The position numbers and the translations under genes were made by a program. Below are positions 51,093 to 60,040 of a stretch of DNA of 64,000 nucleotides, in pieces. The first letter of the stretch is position 1; the number at the start of each line of letters is the position of its first letter. Below the pieces are notes generated by a model. It was not told the origin of the DNA, made no database searches, and was given only the letters and a program-made list of their open reading frames with translations. Source of the stretch: an uncultured Chitinophagaceae bacterium. Its GTDB lineage: Bacteria > Bacteroidota > Bacteroidia > Chitinophagales > Chitinophagaceae. The stretch lies in assembly GCA_937958995.1 (NCBI GenBank), contig CALGAP010000005.1:124001-188000 (forward strand), written 5' to 3'.

Positions 51093-51686
51093 ATGTTGTC
51101 AAAAGCTGATAAGACCAGGCGGCATATCATAGAGAAGTCGGCACCCATCTTTAACACGAAGGGTTATGCGGCCACGACAATGAGCGATATTCTCAAAGCC
51201 ACTGGCCTGGCCAAGGGCGGCATCTACGGCAATTTTTCCAGCAAAGATGAAATTGCCGCAGAGGCCTTCGAGTTTGCGTACAACAAACTGAAGGAGGAAT
51301 TGCGCTTCAAAATAAAGCAGCAGAAGACGGCGCTTGACAAGCTATACGCCATCCTGGATTACTATCACAACTATACGGTCCATCCCCATATAGAAGGCGG
51401 TTGTCCCCTGCTGAATACCGCTGTCGACGCAGACGATCACATTCCTTTTTTGAAAAAGAAGGCGAAGGCTGCTCTTGATGAAATGGTGGGCTCGCTGGCG
51501 TATATTATCAGCAAGGGAATTGAAAAGGGAGAATTCCGGAAAGAGATCAATGCTGTGCAGGAAGCCGAAATCTTCGTTGCTCTGATCGAAGGCAGTATTA
51601 TGATGTCGAAATTATCAGATAATCCCGCTGTATTGAACCGGATGCTCAACTTGCTGAAGCTCCGGATCAAACACTGGACACCATAA
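51093..51686 (+). CDS. TetR-family transcriptional regulator
   Basis: A 197-residue repressor-type regulator. The N-terminal helix-turn-helix is MLSKADKTRRHIIEKSA followed by TMSDILKATGLAKGGIYGNF (residues about 34-53), with the family's GxxKGxxYxxF. The C-terminal ligand domain fits the TetR_C group of QacR/AcrR-like proteins. It lies behind a palindromic operator that overlaps its own promoter, so autoregulation is likely. The same operator stands before the thioesterase gene, which is thus its probable target. Confidence 0.92.
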   Translation: MLSKADKTRRHIIEKSAPIFNTKGYAATTMSDILKATGLAKGGIYGNFSSKDEIAAEAFEFAYNKLKEELRFKIKQQKTALDKLYAILDYYHNYTVHPHIEGGCPLLNTAVDADDHIPFLKKKAKAALDEMVGSLAYIISKGIEKGEFRKEINAVQEAEIFVALIEGSIMMSKLSDNPAVLNRMLNLLKLRIKHWTP

Positions 51687-51704
51687 ATTTTTTTGATGAT
51701 TCAC

Positions 51705-51720
51705 AGACCGATAGGTCTAT
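51705..51720. promoter_or_regulatory. Likely TetR operator 2
   Basis: AGACCGATAGGTCTAT, differing from operator 1 in one centre base, with 5-bp perfect arms. It lies between a TTTG (51692-51695) and TATTTAAA (51718-51725), the likely thioesterase promoter, and 14 bases before that gene's ATG. Confidence 0.75.
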
Positions 51721-51733
51721 TTAAATATGGTTC

Positions 51734-52231
51734 ATGGAAAAAAGACTTCAATCCGTTTATACTATCCGCTTTAGTGACTGCGATTTGTTTGGTCATCTTA
51801 ACAACGCGCGGTATATCGATTATTTCCTGAACGCGCGTGAAGATCACCTGAAAACCTACTATAACATGAGCCTGGATGAGTTTTACAGGCAGGGCCTCAC
51901 CTGGTTTGTAGGCAGCCACGAAATTCTGTACCTCCGCCCGGCGCAGTACAATGAACGGGTAGTGATTCACTCGTGCCTGTTTCATGTTACCAACGACGTG
52001 TTATGGGTGGAAATGAAAATGACCGACGAAAAGAACTCGCATTTAAAGTCGCTGTTGTGGACGAAGTTTGTCCCGGTAAACCCCGCCACCGGCCGAAAGC
52101 AAAACCATCCCGATTCGTTTATGGAATTTGCGCGAAAGGTGATGGTTGATGACGTGGATTGGCAGGCAGGGATTAAGAGCAGGCTGGCCGTGTGGCAGAA
52201 TACTGTCTACTCACGCACGATATCAGTTTAA
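51734..52231 (+). CDS. Hotdog-fold acyl-CoA thioesterase
   Basis: A 165-residue thioesterase of the 4-hydroxybenzoyl-CoA thioesterase/YbgC family. The catalytic segment is FSDCDLFGHLNNARYIDYF, with Asp17 at the usual nucleophile/base position. It would hydrolyse an acyl-CoA or acyl-ACP in the cytoplasm. A TetR-type operator just upstream predicts repression by the adjacent regulator, possibly relieved by an acyl compound. Confidence 0.87.
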   Translation: MEKRLQSVYTIRFSDCDLFGHLNNARYIDYFLNAREDHLKTYYNMSLDEFYRQGLTWFVGSHEILYLRPAQYNERVVIHSCLFHVTNDVLWVEMKMTDEKNSHLKSLLWTKFVPVNPATGRKQNHPDSFMEFARKVMVDDVDWQAGIKSRLAVWQNTVYSRTISV

Positions 52232-52269
52232 GGTTTCGCCAGTACTTTCTGAATGCAGGAATTGCTTAA

Positions 52270-52300
52270 AAGAAAATAGCCCGGCTAGACAGCCAGGCTA
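52270..52300 (-). terminator. dnaK rho-independent terminator
   Basis: A 10-position stem (52277-52286 with 52291-52300, one C-A mismatch) around AGAC. Read on the minus strand it is followed by ATTTTCTTTT. It lies 36 bases after the dnaK stop. Confidence 0.75.
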
Positions 52301-52335
52301 CTTCTATTATTTATCCTACAAAACCAACTACTTCC

Positions 52336-54234
52336 TTACTTCACTTCCTCGTATTCCGCATCAGTTACATTTTCACCACCACCTTGTCCGGCGCCGCCTT
52401 GCTGGTTGTTGCCAGCACCGGCCTGGCCGCCTTGGGTAGCTTTGTACATTTCTTCGCTGGCGGCAGTCCAGGCATTGTTCATTTCAGCCATGGCTGCGTC
52501 AACGGCGGAGAGGTCCTGCGCTTTGTGCGCTTCCTTCAGTTTATTAAGAGCGGTTTCGATGGGAGTTTTTTTATCGGCCGGAATCTTATCGCCATATTCC
52601 TTCAACTGCTTTTCGGTCTGGAAGATCAAAGCATCGGCCTGGTTCAGCTTGTCGATTTTTTCGCGTGCTGCTTTATCGGCGGCTTCGTTGGCGCGGGCTT
52701 CGGCTTTCATTCTTTCCACTTCCTCCTTGCTGAGACCACTGCCAGCTTCGATGCGGATCTTTTGTTCCTTACCGGTTCCCTTATCGCGGGCGGTAACATG
52801 CAATATACCGTTGGCGTCGATATCAAAAGTCACTTCAATCTGCGGCACGCCACGCGGGGCCGGCGGAATATCGGTCAGGTGGAATTTACCCAAGCTCTTA
52901 TTCTGGCTTGCCAGCGGACGTTCGCCCTGCAATACATGAATTTCTACGCCAGTCTGGTTATCGGTGGCGGTAGAGAAAATTTCCGATTTTTTGGTCGGGA
53001 TGGTGGTGTTGGCTTCGATGAGACGGGTCATCACACCTCCCATGGTTTCGATACCCAGCGACAGCGGGGTAACGTCGAGCAGCAACACATCCTTCACTTC
53101 GCCGGTCAATACTGCACCCTGTATGGCGGCGCCAACAGCCACCACCTCATCGGGGTTCACACCCTTGTTGGGTTTTTTGCCGAAGAATTTCTCTACAATT
53201 TCCTGCACTTTCGGGATGCGTGTACTACCACCCACCAGTATCACCTCGTCTATCTGCGATGCGGTGAGACCGGCGTCTTTCAGGGCCTGCTCACACGGAC
53301 GCAGGCAGCGTTCGAATAATTTGTCTGCCAACTGCTCAAACTTAGAGCGTGTCAGCTTTTTCACCAGGTGTTTGGGCACGCCATCCACTGCGGTGATATA
53401 AGGTAGGTTGATTTCTGTTTCGCTCGAAGAACTCAACTCGATCTTGGCTTTTTCCGCGGCTTCTTTCAGGCGCTGCAGGGCCATTGGGTCCTTGCGCAGG
53501 TCAACGGCTTCTTCATTCTTGAACTCATCGGCCAGCCAGTCCATGATCACTTTGTCGAAATCGTCACCACCCAGGTGCGTATCACCATTGGTACTCTTCA
53601 CTTCAAACACTCCATCACCCATTTCCAGTATAGATATATCGAAAGTACCACCACCCAGGTCGAATACAGCGATCTTCTGGTCGTGCTTACCCTTGTCGAG
53701 GCCATAAGCCAGGGCGGCAGCCGTAGGTTCGTTTACGATACGACGAACGGTAAGACCGGCAATTTCACCGGCTTCCTTGGTGGCCTGGCGCTGGGCGTCG
53801 TTGAAGTAAGCAGGCACAGTAATCACCGCTTCTGTCACTTCCTGGCCCAGGTAATCTTCTGCAGTCTTCTTCATTTTCTGAAGCACCATGGCAGAAATTT
53901 CCTGGGGTGTATACAGGCGGCCATCTATGTCAATACGTACGGTATTATTGTCACCTTTCACCACTTTATAGCTCCAGTGGCTGATCTCTTCGGTTACTTC
54001 GTCAAAACGGCGGCCCATAAAGCGCTTTACACTCATAATGGTATTATGAGGGTTGGTGATAGCCTGGCGTTTGGCCGGGTCACCCACCTTGCGTTCGCCG
54101 TTTTTCAAAAAAGCCACTACCGACGGGGTGGTACGGCGACCCTCGTCATTGGCAATAACCACGGGCTCATTACCTTCCATCACTGACACGCAGCTGTTGG
54201 TGGTACCCAGGTCTATTCCTATTATCTTTCCCAT
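52336..54234 (-). CDS. dnaK: Hsp70 chaperone DnaK
   Basis: A 632-residue chaperone that binds hydrophobic peptides in an ATP-driven cycle with DnaJ and GrpE. It starts with GIDLGTTNSCVSVMEG; the ATPase domain has AVFDLGGGTFDISIL and VGGSTRIPKVQ, and the substrate domain begins near DVTPLSLGIETMGG. The Gly/Gln-rich tail precedes the conserved end DAEYEEVK. grpE and dnaJ are not adjacent. No CIRCE-type inverted repeat is evident upstream. Confidence 0.98.
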   Translation of the reverse strand: MGKIIGIDLGTTNSCVSVMEGNEPVVIANDEGRRTTPSVVAFLKNGERKVGDPAKRQAITNPHNTIMSVKRFMGRRFDEVTEEISHWSYKVVKGDNNTVRIDIDGRLYTPQEISAMVLQKMKKTAEDYLGQEVTEAVITVPAYFNDAQRQATKEAGEIAGLTVRRIVNEPTAAALAYGLDKGKHDQKIAVFDLGGGTFDISILEMGDGVFEVKSTNGDTHLGGDDFDKVIMDWLADEFKNEEAVDLRKDPMALQRLKEAAEKAKIELSSSSETEINLPYITAVDGVPKHLVKKLTRSKFEQLADKLFERCLRPCEQALKDAGLTASQIDEVILVGGSTRIPKVQEIVEKFFGKKPNKGVNPDEVVAVGAAIQGAVLTGEVKDVLLLDVTPLSLGIETMGGVMTRLIEANTTIPTKKSEIFSTATDNQTGVEIHVLQGERPLASQNKSLGKFHLTDIPPAPRGVPQIEVTFDIDANGILHVTARDKGTGKEQKIRIEAGSGLSKEEVERMKAEARANEAADKAAREKIDKLNQADALIFQTEKQLKEYGDKIPADKKTPIETALNKLKEAHKAQDLSAVDAAMAEMNNAWTAASEEMYKATQGGQAGAGNNQQGGAGQGGGENVTDAEYEEVK

Positions 54235-54425
54235 AATTGACTGAATTTAATAGTTCCCTTATGATTATCAATGATTATGCCGTGCCGTACGAACGTGAAA
54301 AATTGGCAGTCGCGCCTGCGGCGCGCGGTGTGCAGTGTGCAGTGTGCCAGCTTTGACTACCACTTTTCGGTTATTGCTGGTCTTGATTATTTAAGTGAAT
54401 TTACACGGGCCAAAACTGGCGGCCT
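54235..54425. other. Intergenic region with tandem heptamer and GC hairpin
   Basis: Contains three tandem GTGTGCA units (54328-54347, the last incomplete) and the hairpin CGCGCC/GGCGCG around TGC (54311-54325). There is no T run after the hairpin. I see no gene and no clear promoter for the downstream cassette. Confidence 0.5.
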
Positions 54426-56867
54426 ATGTTTAACAGCGTTGTACTGGACGTATTTATTGGGCTGATATTGATCTACCTTTTGTACAGTTTGCTGATCACC
54501 ATTGTGAGCGAGATCGTAGTGTCGTGGATCGGGCTGAGGTCGAGAATGCTGCGGGTGTCGATCGAAAAAATGCTGAACGACGGGTATTATTATCAGCGGG
54601 CACATTATAAGCGGGCGGGTGCAGTGCTTAATTTTTTCAGGTTTGCCTGGTTTATCGTGCAGCGCTTTTTTCTGAAAGAATTTCCGGGGTTCAGGACAAC
54701 TTTTGCAGGAAAGTTTTACGAGTATCCTTCCATTAAATACCTCGCGGCGCGGGGCGGCGAAAAAAAGACATTTGTCACCGAAACCAAACCCTCCTATTTT
54801 TCCGACGACATTTTCGCCGATACGCTTATCCAGATGCTGAAGGATAAAGGCAGCGGTGCCACCGATATTGAAAAGGTAAAATTCTGCCTCGATTTCAACA
54901 CCTACATGATTGAGCCTGCCACGCTGAAACGAATGCGCGATATGGCGGAAAATGCGGGCACCGACATCAACGCATTCAAACAAAACCTGAAGACCTGGTT
55001 CAACGAAACGCAGGACCGAGCCTCGGGTTGGTATAAGAAAAAAGTTCAACTAATCCTGTTCTGGCTCGGGCTTATCGTGGCCATCATTTTCAATGTTGAC
55101 ACGTTGCGTATCGCCCGCATACTGTCACGCGATGACAATGCGCGCGACCAGTTGGTGAATATGGGCATCGAACTATCAAAAGATTCTGCGCGGTATGCGG
55201 CTTTCCTCAGCGACCACGACAGCACTTTGCCAAAGGCTGTGTTGGACAGCGGCTACAAACGCATCATCCGCGACCTGGACGAAGCCAACCTGGTAATAGG
55301 ACTGAAATGGGGAACCGATACGTTGACAAAACCATTGGAGAAAACAATCATCAACAGCGACGAATCTTTTATTGCCATAACAAACCAGGGCAGCATCTTT
55401 ACCGCTTCGCAGCAAAATATCCGGCAAAGTCACCAATCTCTCCTTCGTCAGAATGCACGCATCGATTCGGCGCTGGAAAAATTGAGCGAGCTGGAAGTTA
55501 ATTTATTGGCAAGAGCAGACAGCGTTCGTCTTCTCCGCGAAATTGATTCGATAAAAAAACAGCTCGCACTCTTCCGCGCGCAAAAATCACGCGATTCACT
55601 CGTCATTGCAATTAACAACACCAGGTTGAATGAAGTGTTTGCAGTGATCAACCAAAGCTCCCAGGCCCGATTTGTTTCCATACACGAAATAGACTTATCC
55701 GACAACGACAAGATTGTCATTCGCGGCCGGAGGCCATATAAGTGGTATGAAAAACTGGGTTATGTGCTCTTCGCCATCTTCCGCGAGTACCGCTTCATCG
55801 GCTTTTTTATCACCGCTCTTATGCTCTCGCTGGGCGCGCCATTCTGGTTCGATCTGTTGAAAAGATTCATATCAATGCGTGGCGACGGTGTGAAGCCGGA
55901 AGAAAAGAAGGTAAACAATACCGAAGGCATAATTAACCAGGCCGCGCCGGTAAAGGTTTCCCCCGCACCCGCAAGCAGTTTGAGTATAGTGGGTGATGCC
56001 GTAGATGAAGCTTTGAAAAAATATCATGACGAAATCAGGAAAATACCCGGCGTAAAAACCGTGTTTGCCGCGAGAGAGAAGGAAACAAAAGAAAAATTTA
56101 TACAGGTAAATGTTGACAGCGAGGCTACCCGCGAAGCAGTGTTATCGAAATATCCGCTGCTGCGCGTCGACAACATCGTTGTGAAACACAAAGTGGTGGT
56201 AAGCGGCGTACCCGTTAGCAATGGAGGTAAAGAAGGCACTATTCGCAATATTTCAGGCAAAAATGGTTTTGGCACGCTTGGCTGCCAGCTTAAACGAACC
56301 GATACCGGCGATTTTCATATCCTGAGCTGCTGGCATGTGATGAAGGGCGACCGCAATTACTCCGAGACCGACCATTTCGACATCATTGCCGATCATAATG
56401 ATGATCCCTGCGCCAAACGTTGGGCCGGCGGCATACGCGGCGCTTTTGACTACGGTATTGCACGCTATGATCGTGGCGCGACAGAGAACTTCAATGAATT
56501 CCTCAAGAGGAAATTAGGTATTGACCATGAAATCACCACCCGCGTTATCGATAGAAGGGATATAGATGAAATGATAAAAGTGAAATACTACGACTGCCTC
56601 ACCAGCCAGGTAAGAAGAGGTATCTTATTCGCTAACTGCGCCGAGGTGACGGTGAACTATGTCGACAAAGACCGCGTGATCCGCGACGTGATCCTGATTA
56701 CGGGTGAAGACGATAAAAGCATCAGCAGCCCCGGCAATTCAGGCTCTATCATATTTGATGAGAACAATACCGCCCTTGCTATGATCATCAGCGGCGACAA
56801 ACATTTTACATACGCAGTCAGGCTTTCGCACATATTCAGTATCCATGACGAAATGATTATCGCTTAA
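54426..56867 (+). CDS. Membrane-anchored trypsin-like protease fusion
   Basis: An 813-residue protein that I do not recognise as a whole. TM1 is at about residues 5-33 (VVLDVFIGLILIYLLYSLLI), TM2 at about 209-228, a coiled coil at about 330-390 and TM3 at about 459-480. Residues 1-228, with LRSRMLRVSIEKML and NETQDRASGWYKKK, recall a widespread uncharacterised membrane family. The C-terminal part is a chymotrypsin-fold protease with a complete triad: His637 in SCWHVM, Asp675 in AFDYGIARYD and Ser772 in SSPGNSGSII; the lead-in GTLGCQLKR resembles Nal1-like bacterial trypsins. By the positive-inside rule, residues 229-458 would be periplasmic and the protease cytoplasmic. It heads a three-gene unit. 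Confidence 0.72.
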   Translation: MFNSVVLDVFIGLILIYLLYSLLITIVSEIVVSWIGLRSRMLRVSIEKMLNDGYYYQRAHYKRAGAVLNFFRFAWFIVQRFFLKEFPGFRTTFAGKFYEYPSIKYLAARGGEKKTFVTETKPSYFSDDIFADTLIQMLKDKGSGATDIEKVKFCLDFNTYMIEPATLKRMRDMAENAGTDINAFKQNLKTWFNETQDRASGWYKKKVQLILFWLGLIVAIIFNVDTLRIARILSRDDNARDQLVNMGIELSKDSARYAAFLSDHDSTLPKAVLDSGYKRIIRDLDEANLVIGLKWGTDTLTKPLEKTIINSDESFIAITNQGSIFTASQQNIRQSHQSLLRQNARIDSALEKLSELEVNLLARADSVRLLREIDSIKKQLALFRAQKSRDSLVIAINNTRLNEVFAVINQSSQARFVSIHEIDLSDNDKIVIRGRRPYKWYEKLGYVLFAIFREYRFIGFFITALMLSLGAPFWFDLLKRFISMRGDGVKPEEKKVNNTEGIINQAAPVKVSPAPASSLSIVGDAVDEALKKYHDEIRKIPGVKTVFAAREKETKEKFIQVNVDSEATREAVLSKYPLLRVDNIVVKHKVVVSGVPVSNGGKEGTIRNISGKNGFGTLGCQLKRTDTGDFHILSCWHVMKGDRNYSETDHFDIIADHNDDPCAKRWAGGIRGAFDYGIARYDRGATENFNEFLKRKLGIDHEITTRVIDRRDIDEMIKVKYYDCLTSQVRRGILFANCAEVTVNYVDKDRVIRDVILITGEDDKSISSPGNSGSIIFDENNTALAMIISGDKHFTYAVRLSHIFSIHDEMIIA

Positions 56868-56882
56868 CCTAAAGAATAAGTC

Positions 56883-59225
56883 ATGACAAAGAGAAGCCTC
56901 GCCTTATCCATTGTTTTGTTATTACTACAAGCCAATGCCTTGGCACTCGACACTTTGCATCTTCATATTGCCGATATGTCTGCAATGAGATTGCAATTCA
57001 ATCAGACATTCATTACCAGCCAGGGAAGAATTAATTTGACTGAGCCCAACTGGTTTCTGCATATTACCAATCCCGCCGGCGCCATAGTGGTCCTGAAAAA
57101 TATGGAAGGCCGAGGCGACTCGGTCATACTGGAAGGAGCTACCAACACTTTCTTAATAAAAGACAGCCTGCTGAGCGACAAAAATTTCACATTGCAAAAA
57201 AATATTCGTCTCACTGTCAGAAATCCTGCCGGCGGTGCCGGGAAGAGTTTTGATATTGAAATCAATCGATCCCGAATAAGACCAAGGGGTGATAACCGTC
57301 CACAGGCTGGTGGAAACGAAGGAGGCGCCGGGACAACAGAATATGTTCCCGGCTCCATGGTGTACGATGCCCTCGCACTGGCCGATACCAGGACCGGGCC
57401 GGGAACGAAGAGAATGATCCTGCGATACTATGTGGGTGCCGATAAACTGGACTCAGCTTTGAGTGATAACAAGTTTTTGGAGGGAGTATTGGCGGAAGTT
57501 GAGGGTGCTGTCATTCAACAATCGGGCGGAGGACTTTCAGCACTGCTTTCTTCTATCGGCGGGCTTGACGTGACTAAATACGCCGACGGTCTTGCAAAAT
57601 TTTTAGTAAAACGCGTAAAGCAGGAACTGAGCGTAGCGTTTTTTGAAAGGTTCAAGGCCATTATCGACGGCACGAAAGATATCCGCACGGTTTTTCCTCA
57701 AACGGCTATATTGCTCGATGCCATCGATGTGGAAGTGTACGACTACGAGCGGTACATTCACAACCTGCGCGAAGCATTCAAGGCTGATATAACTACATTA
57801 CACCGCAATTTGCCCGGCATTGTCACGAACCATCCTGAGTTTTTTAACCGACAAAAAGAGCTGAAGGCGGCGCTGCTCAGCAGTTGTTATATTGCCGGTG
57901 AGCTGGAGAGCCAGTCGCACCCCGGCGATATTTTAGCTAACTACCCTATCGAGTACCTACAGGAAACCGGTCTCGATTTCAGTGGCGCCATTCAAACCCT
58001 TCAATTACTCAGCGCATCTTTCCGCGACACCGTTATTGGTGAACATGCCCGCTATTGGGTGCCGATCAGTGCCTTGCGATTACTGGTAAATAACAAACTT
58101 TCCCTGAAATACTACCTGGGCCTGCTGCGCCACGAAGCAAAGGCAAAATACAATTCGGTCGCATTTCATAACAATAATCTTGTTGCCCTGCTCGACGAGG
58201 TAGCCGTACGATACGATTCCGTGGCGGCGATATACAGCGCTTACAAAAGATATGTTCTCCGCTTCGCCGAAAAAACGGATGCGCTGAACCAGATGATTGA
58301 GGAATACAGGAAAATTGAAAAGATTGATTCTGCCGCACTCGAAAAATACGGTACCTACCTGCGAGCCGCCGTCGACATGATTCAATATTGTACCCAGGCT
58401 TCTACCCTGCCCGTTATTAAAGATCACACTGAAATTCCTGATCTCGACAGCCTGTTCAACCGGTATTTTCAAATTGCTTATTCCACTTCCGATTTGCTGA
58501 CCGATATCAGCAAGAAAAATTATTCGGCAGCTATCAACGATCTCGTGCGCATTTACCATTTGGTTCGCGTAAAACCATTGCAGGAAAACGGCACCATCAA
58601 CAAAAAAGCGGCCTCTGCATCGGTGCTCGCTCAAAACCGCCTGGCAAAATATGGCAGTTTTATGGCGAATGTGGCCACCGCCAAGACAGCTGACGAGGTA
58701 GCGAAAGCGATTGAAATTGCCGCTCTGCCTGTCGGATCTTCACGGGTAAAAAGAGAAACAATTTTTAATGTGGCCGTTAACGCTTACGTGGGGCCTTTTA
58801 TCGGGTATGAAAGAATAAGAGGCGTTGATTCATCAGGAAAAGTAAATTCCTATGGTATCACTGCGCCCATCGGTGTTTCACTTAGCAAAGGATATTCTGT
58901 TTTATTTTTCAATTCAAACCACCGTAGCTCATCATCCATTTTCTTCTCATTATTCGATATTGGCGCTATCACCGCGTTTCGTTTTACCAACGACAGCACG
59001 GAAAAAGTACCTACGATACAATTGAAAGATATCATCTCGCCCGGCATTTACTTTAGTCATGGTTTTGGCAGAACGCCCATCTCGCTCAATATCGGATACC
59101 AGGCCGGTCCTGTGCTTCGCCGTGTGCGACTAGACGAAAACGAATACAGCAAGGCTTATTCACGTATCAGCATATCATTGGTTGTGGATATACCGGTGTT
59201 TAACCTGTATAGCCGCTCCCGTTAA
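56883..59225 (+). CDS. Large exported protein, possible outer-membrane C-terminus
   Basis: A 780-residue protein with a signal peptide (MTKRSLALSIVLLLLQANALA, cleavage near residue 21-22) and no recognised family. Residues about 22-130 are beta-rich; a Gly/Arg-rich linker follows near 135-155; residues about 160-610 are mainly helical with ALADGLAKFLVKRVKQELS-type segments and many Tyr/Arg pairs. The last 150 residues have alternating strands (AVNAYVGPFIGYERIRG, GITAPIGVSLSKGY, SPGIYFSHGF, SLNIGYQAGP) suggesting a small beta-barrel or sheet in the outer membrane. The gene starts 15 bases after the protease gene and precedes the M15 gene by 30 bases, so all three are one unit. Confidence 0.65.
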   Translation: MTKRSLALSIVLLLLQANALALDTLHLHIADMSAMRLQFNQTFITSQGRINLTEPNWFLHITNPAGAIVVLKNMEGRGDSVILEGATNTFLIKDSLLSDKNFTLQKNIRLTVRNPAGGAGKSFDIEINRSRIRPRGDNRPQAGGNEGGAGTTEYVPGSMVYDALALADTRTGPGTKRMILRYYVGADKLDSALSDNKFLEGVLAEVEGAVIQQSGGGLSALLSSIGGLDVTKYADGLAKFLVKRVKQELSVAFFERFKAIIDGTKDIRTVFPQTAILLDAIDVEVYDYERYIHNLREAFKADITTLHRNLPGIVTNHPEFFNRQKELKAALLSSCYIAGELESQSHPGDILANYPIEYLQETGLDFSGAIQTLQLLSASFRDTVIGEHARYWVPISALRLLVNNKLSLKYYLGLLRHEAKAKYNSVAFHNNNLVALLDEVAVRYDSVAAIYSAYKRYVLRFAEKTDALNQMIEEYRKIEKIDSAALEKYGTYLRAAVDMIQYCTQASTLPVIKDHTEIPDLDSLFNRYFQIAYSTSDLLTDISKKNYSAAINDLVRIYHLVRVKPLQENGTINKKAASASVLAQNRLAKYGSFMANVATAKTADEVAKAIEIAALPVGSSRVKRETIFNVAVNAYVGPFIGYERIRGVDSSGKVNSYGITAPIGVSLSKGYSVLFFNSNHRSSSSIFFSLFDIGAITAFRFTNDSTEKVPTIQLKDIISPGIYFSHGFGRTPISLNIGYQAGPVLRRVRLDENEYSKAYSRISISLVVDIPVFNLYSRSR

Positions 59226-59255
59226 CCTCAATACTTAACCAATAAAATTTCAGTT

Positions 59256-60038
59256 ATGGAACCATTAAAACTTATCCGTATCAACAGCCGTGGACCGCTT
59301 GTTACCAATTGGCAATTCTTTCTCATTGGCCAGGAATTATACAAAGGACTTGCAGATGGCATTTTTGGTGAACGCACCAAAGAAGCCACCATCGCTTTTC
59401 AACGGCTGCACGGCCTGCAGCCCGACGGTATAGTGGGCAACAAAACGTATGGGCAGGCCATGCTACTCGGCTTCAACGGTGCGGCTGATACGCGCCGCGA
59501 TAAATCGGGAACTGACTGGCCACCCAGGCCGGGGTTTAATCCATTGGTGAGCAATGCTGCGCGGGAGAAAGTGTTTGGCAAATTCAGCTTTGTATCAGCG
59601 CCGGAACCGAACAACCCGGAAAACATCCGCATCATCGACGACTGGCAAAGAAAAAATATCGTCACCATTTCCATTCCGCAGCTAAAGCCCATCAAGGGAT
59701 CAGATAAGGTACAGTTTCACCGGCTGGCCGCCAGGCAGATGATCAAGCTGTGGAGCGACTGGGAAAAGGCCGGGCTGATGCCCCTGGTAATTACCTGGGC
59801 TGGATCTTATGCGCCGCGTTTTGTGCGTGGCAGCCGCACCACCCTCAGCAATCATGCGTTTGGCTCCGCCTTCGATATTAACGTGGCCTGGAACCCGCTG
59901 GGTGCTGTACCGGCATTGGTTGGACAAAAAGGATCGGTGCGGGAACTGGTGCCTATTGCGAATGAAAATGGTTTTTACTGGGGCGGACATTTTACCCGCA
60001 AAGATGGAATGCATTTCGAAGTAGCACGCATCTTGTAA
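59256..60038 (+). CDS. Peptidoglycan-binding M15 peptidase (endolysin-like)
   Basis: A 260-residue protein with an N-terminal PG_binding_1 domain (about residues 5-70: LADGIFGERTKEATIAFQ, LQPDGIVGNKTYGQA) and a C-terminal M15 metallopeptidase (VanY/M15C type). The zinc site is SNHAFGSAFD (His200, Asp207) and GMHFEV (His253). Members cut peptide crosslinks in peptidoglycan. No signal peptide is present, as in phage endolysins, so release would need another route or lysis. It is the last gene of the cassette and is convergent with gtrA, two bases apart. Confidence 0.87.
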   Translation: MEPLKLIRINSRGPLVTNWQFFLIGQELYKGLADGIFGERTKEATIAFQRLHGLQPDGIVGNKTYGQAMLLGFNGAADTRRDKSGTDWPPRPGFNPLVSNAAREKVFGKFSFVSAPEPNNPENIRIIDDWQRKNIVTISIPQLKPIKGSDKVQFHRLAARQMIKLWSDWEKAGLMPLVITWAGSYAPRFVRGSRTTLSNHAFGSAFDINVAWNPLGAVPALVGQKGSVRELVPIANENGFYWGGHFTRKDGMHFEVARIL

Positions 60039-60040
60039 TA

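Noticed and set aside
52384..53319. A 311-codon plus-strand open frame opposite dnaK
   Set aside because: It is the antisense of a highly conserved gene, has low-complexity composition, and matches no family; the dnaK frame explains the sequence fully.
54426..60038. Cassette considered as part of a prophage because of the endolysin-like gene
   Set aside because: No capsid, tail, integrase, holin or attachment repeat is visible, and the flanking genes are housekeeping genes.
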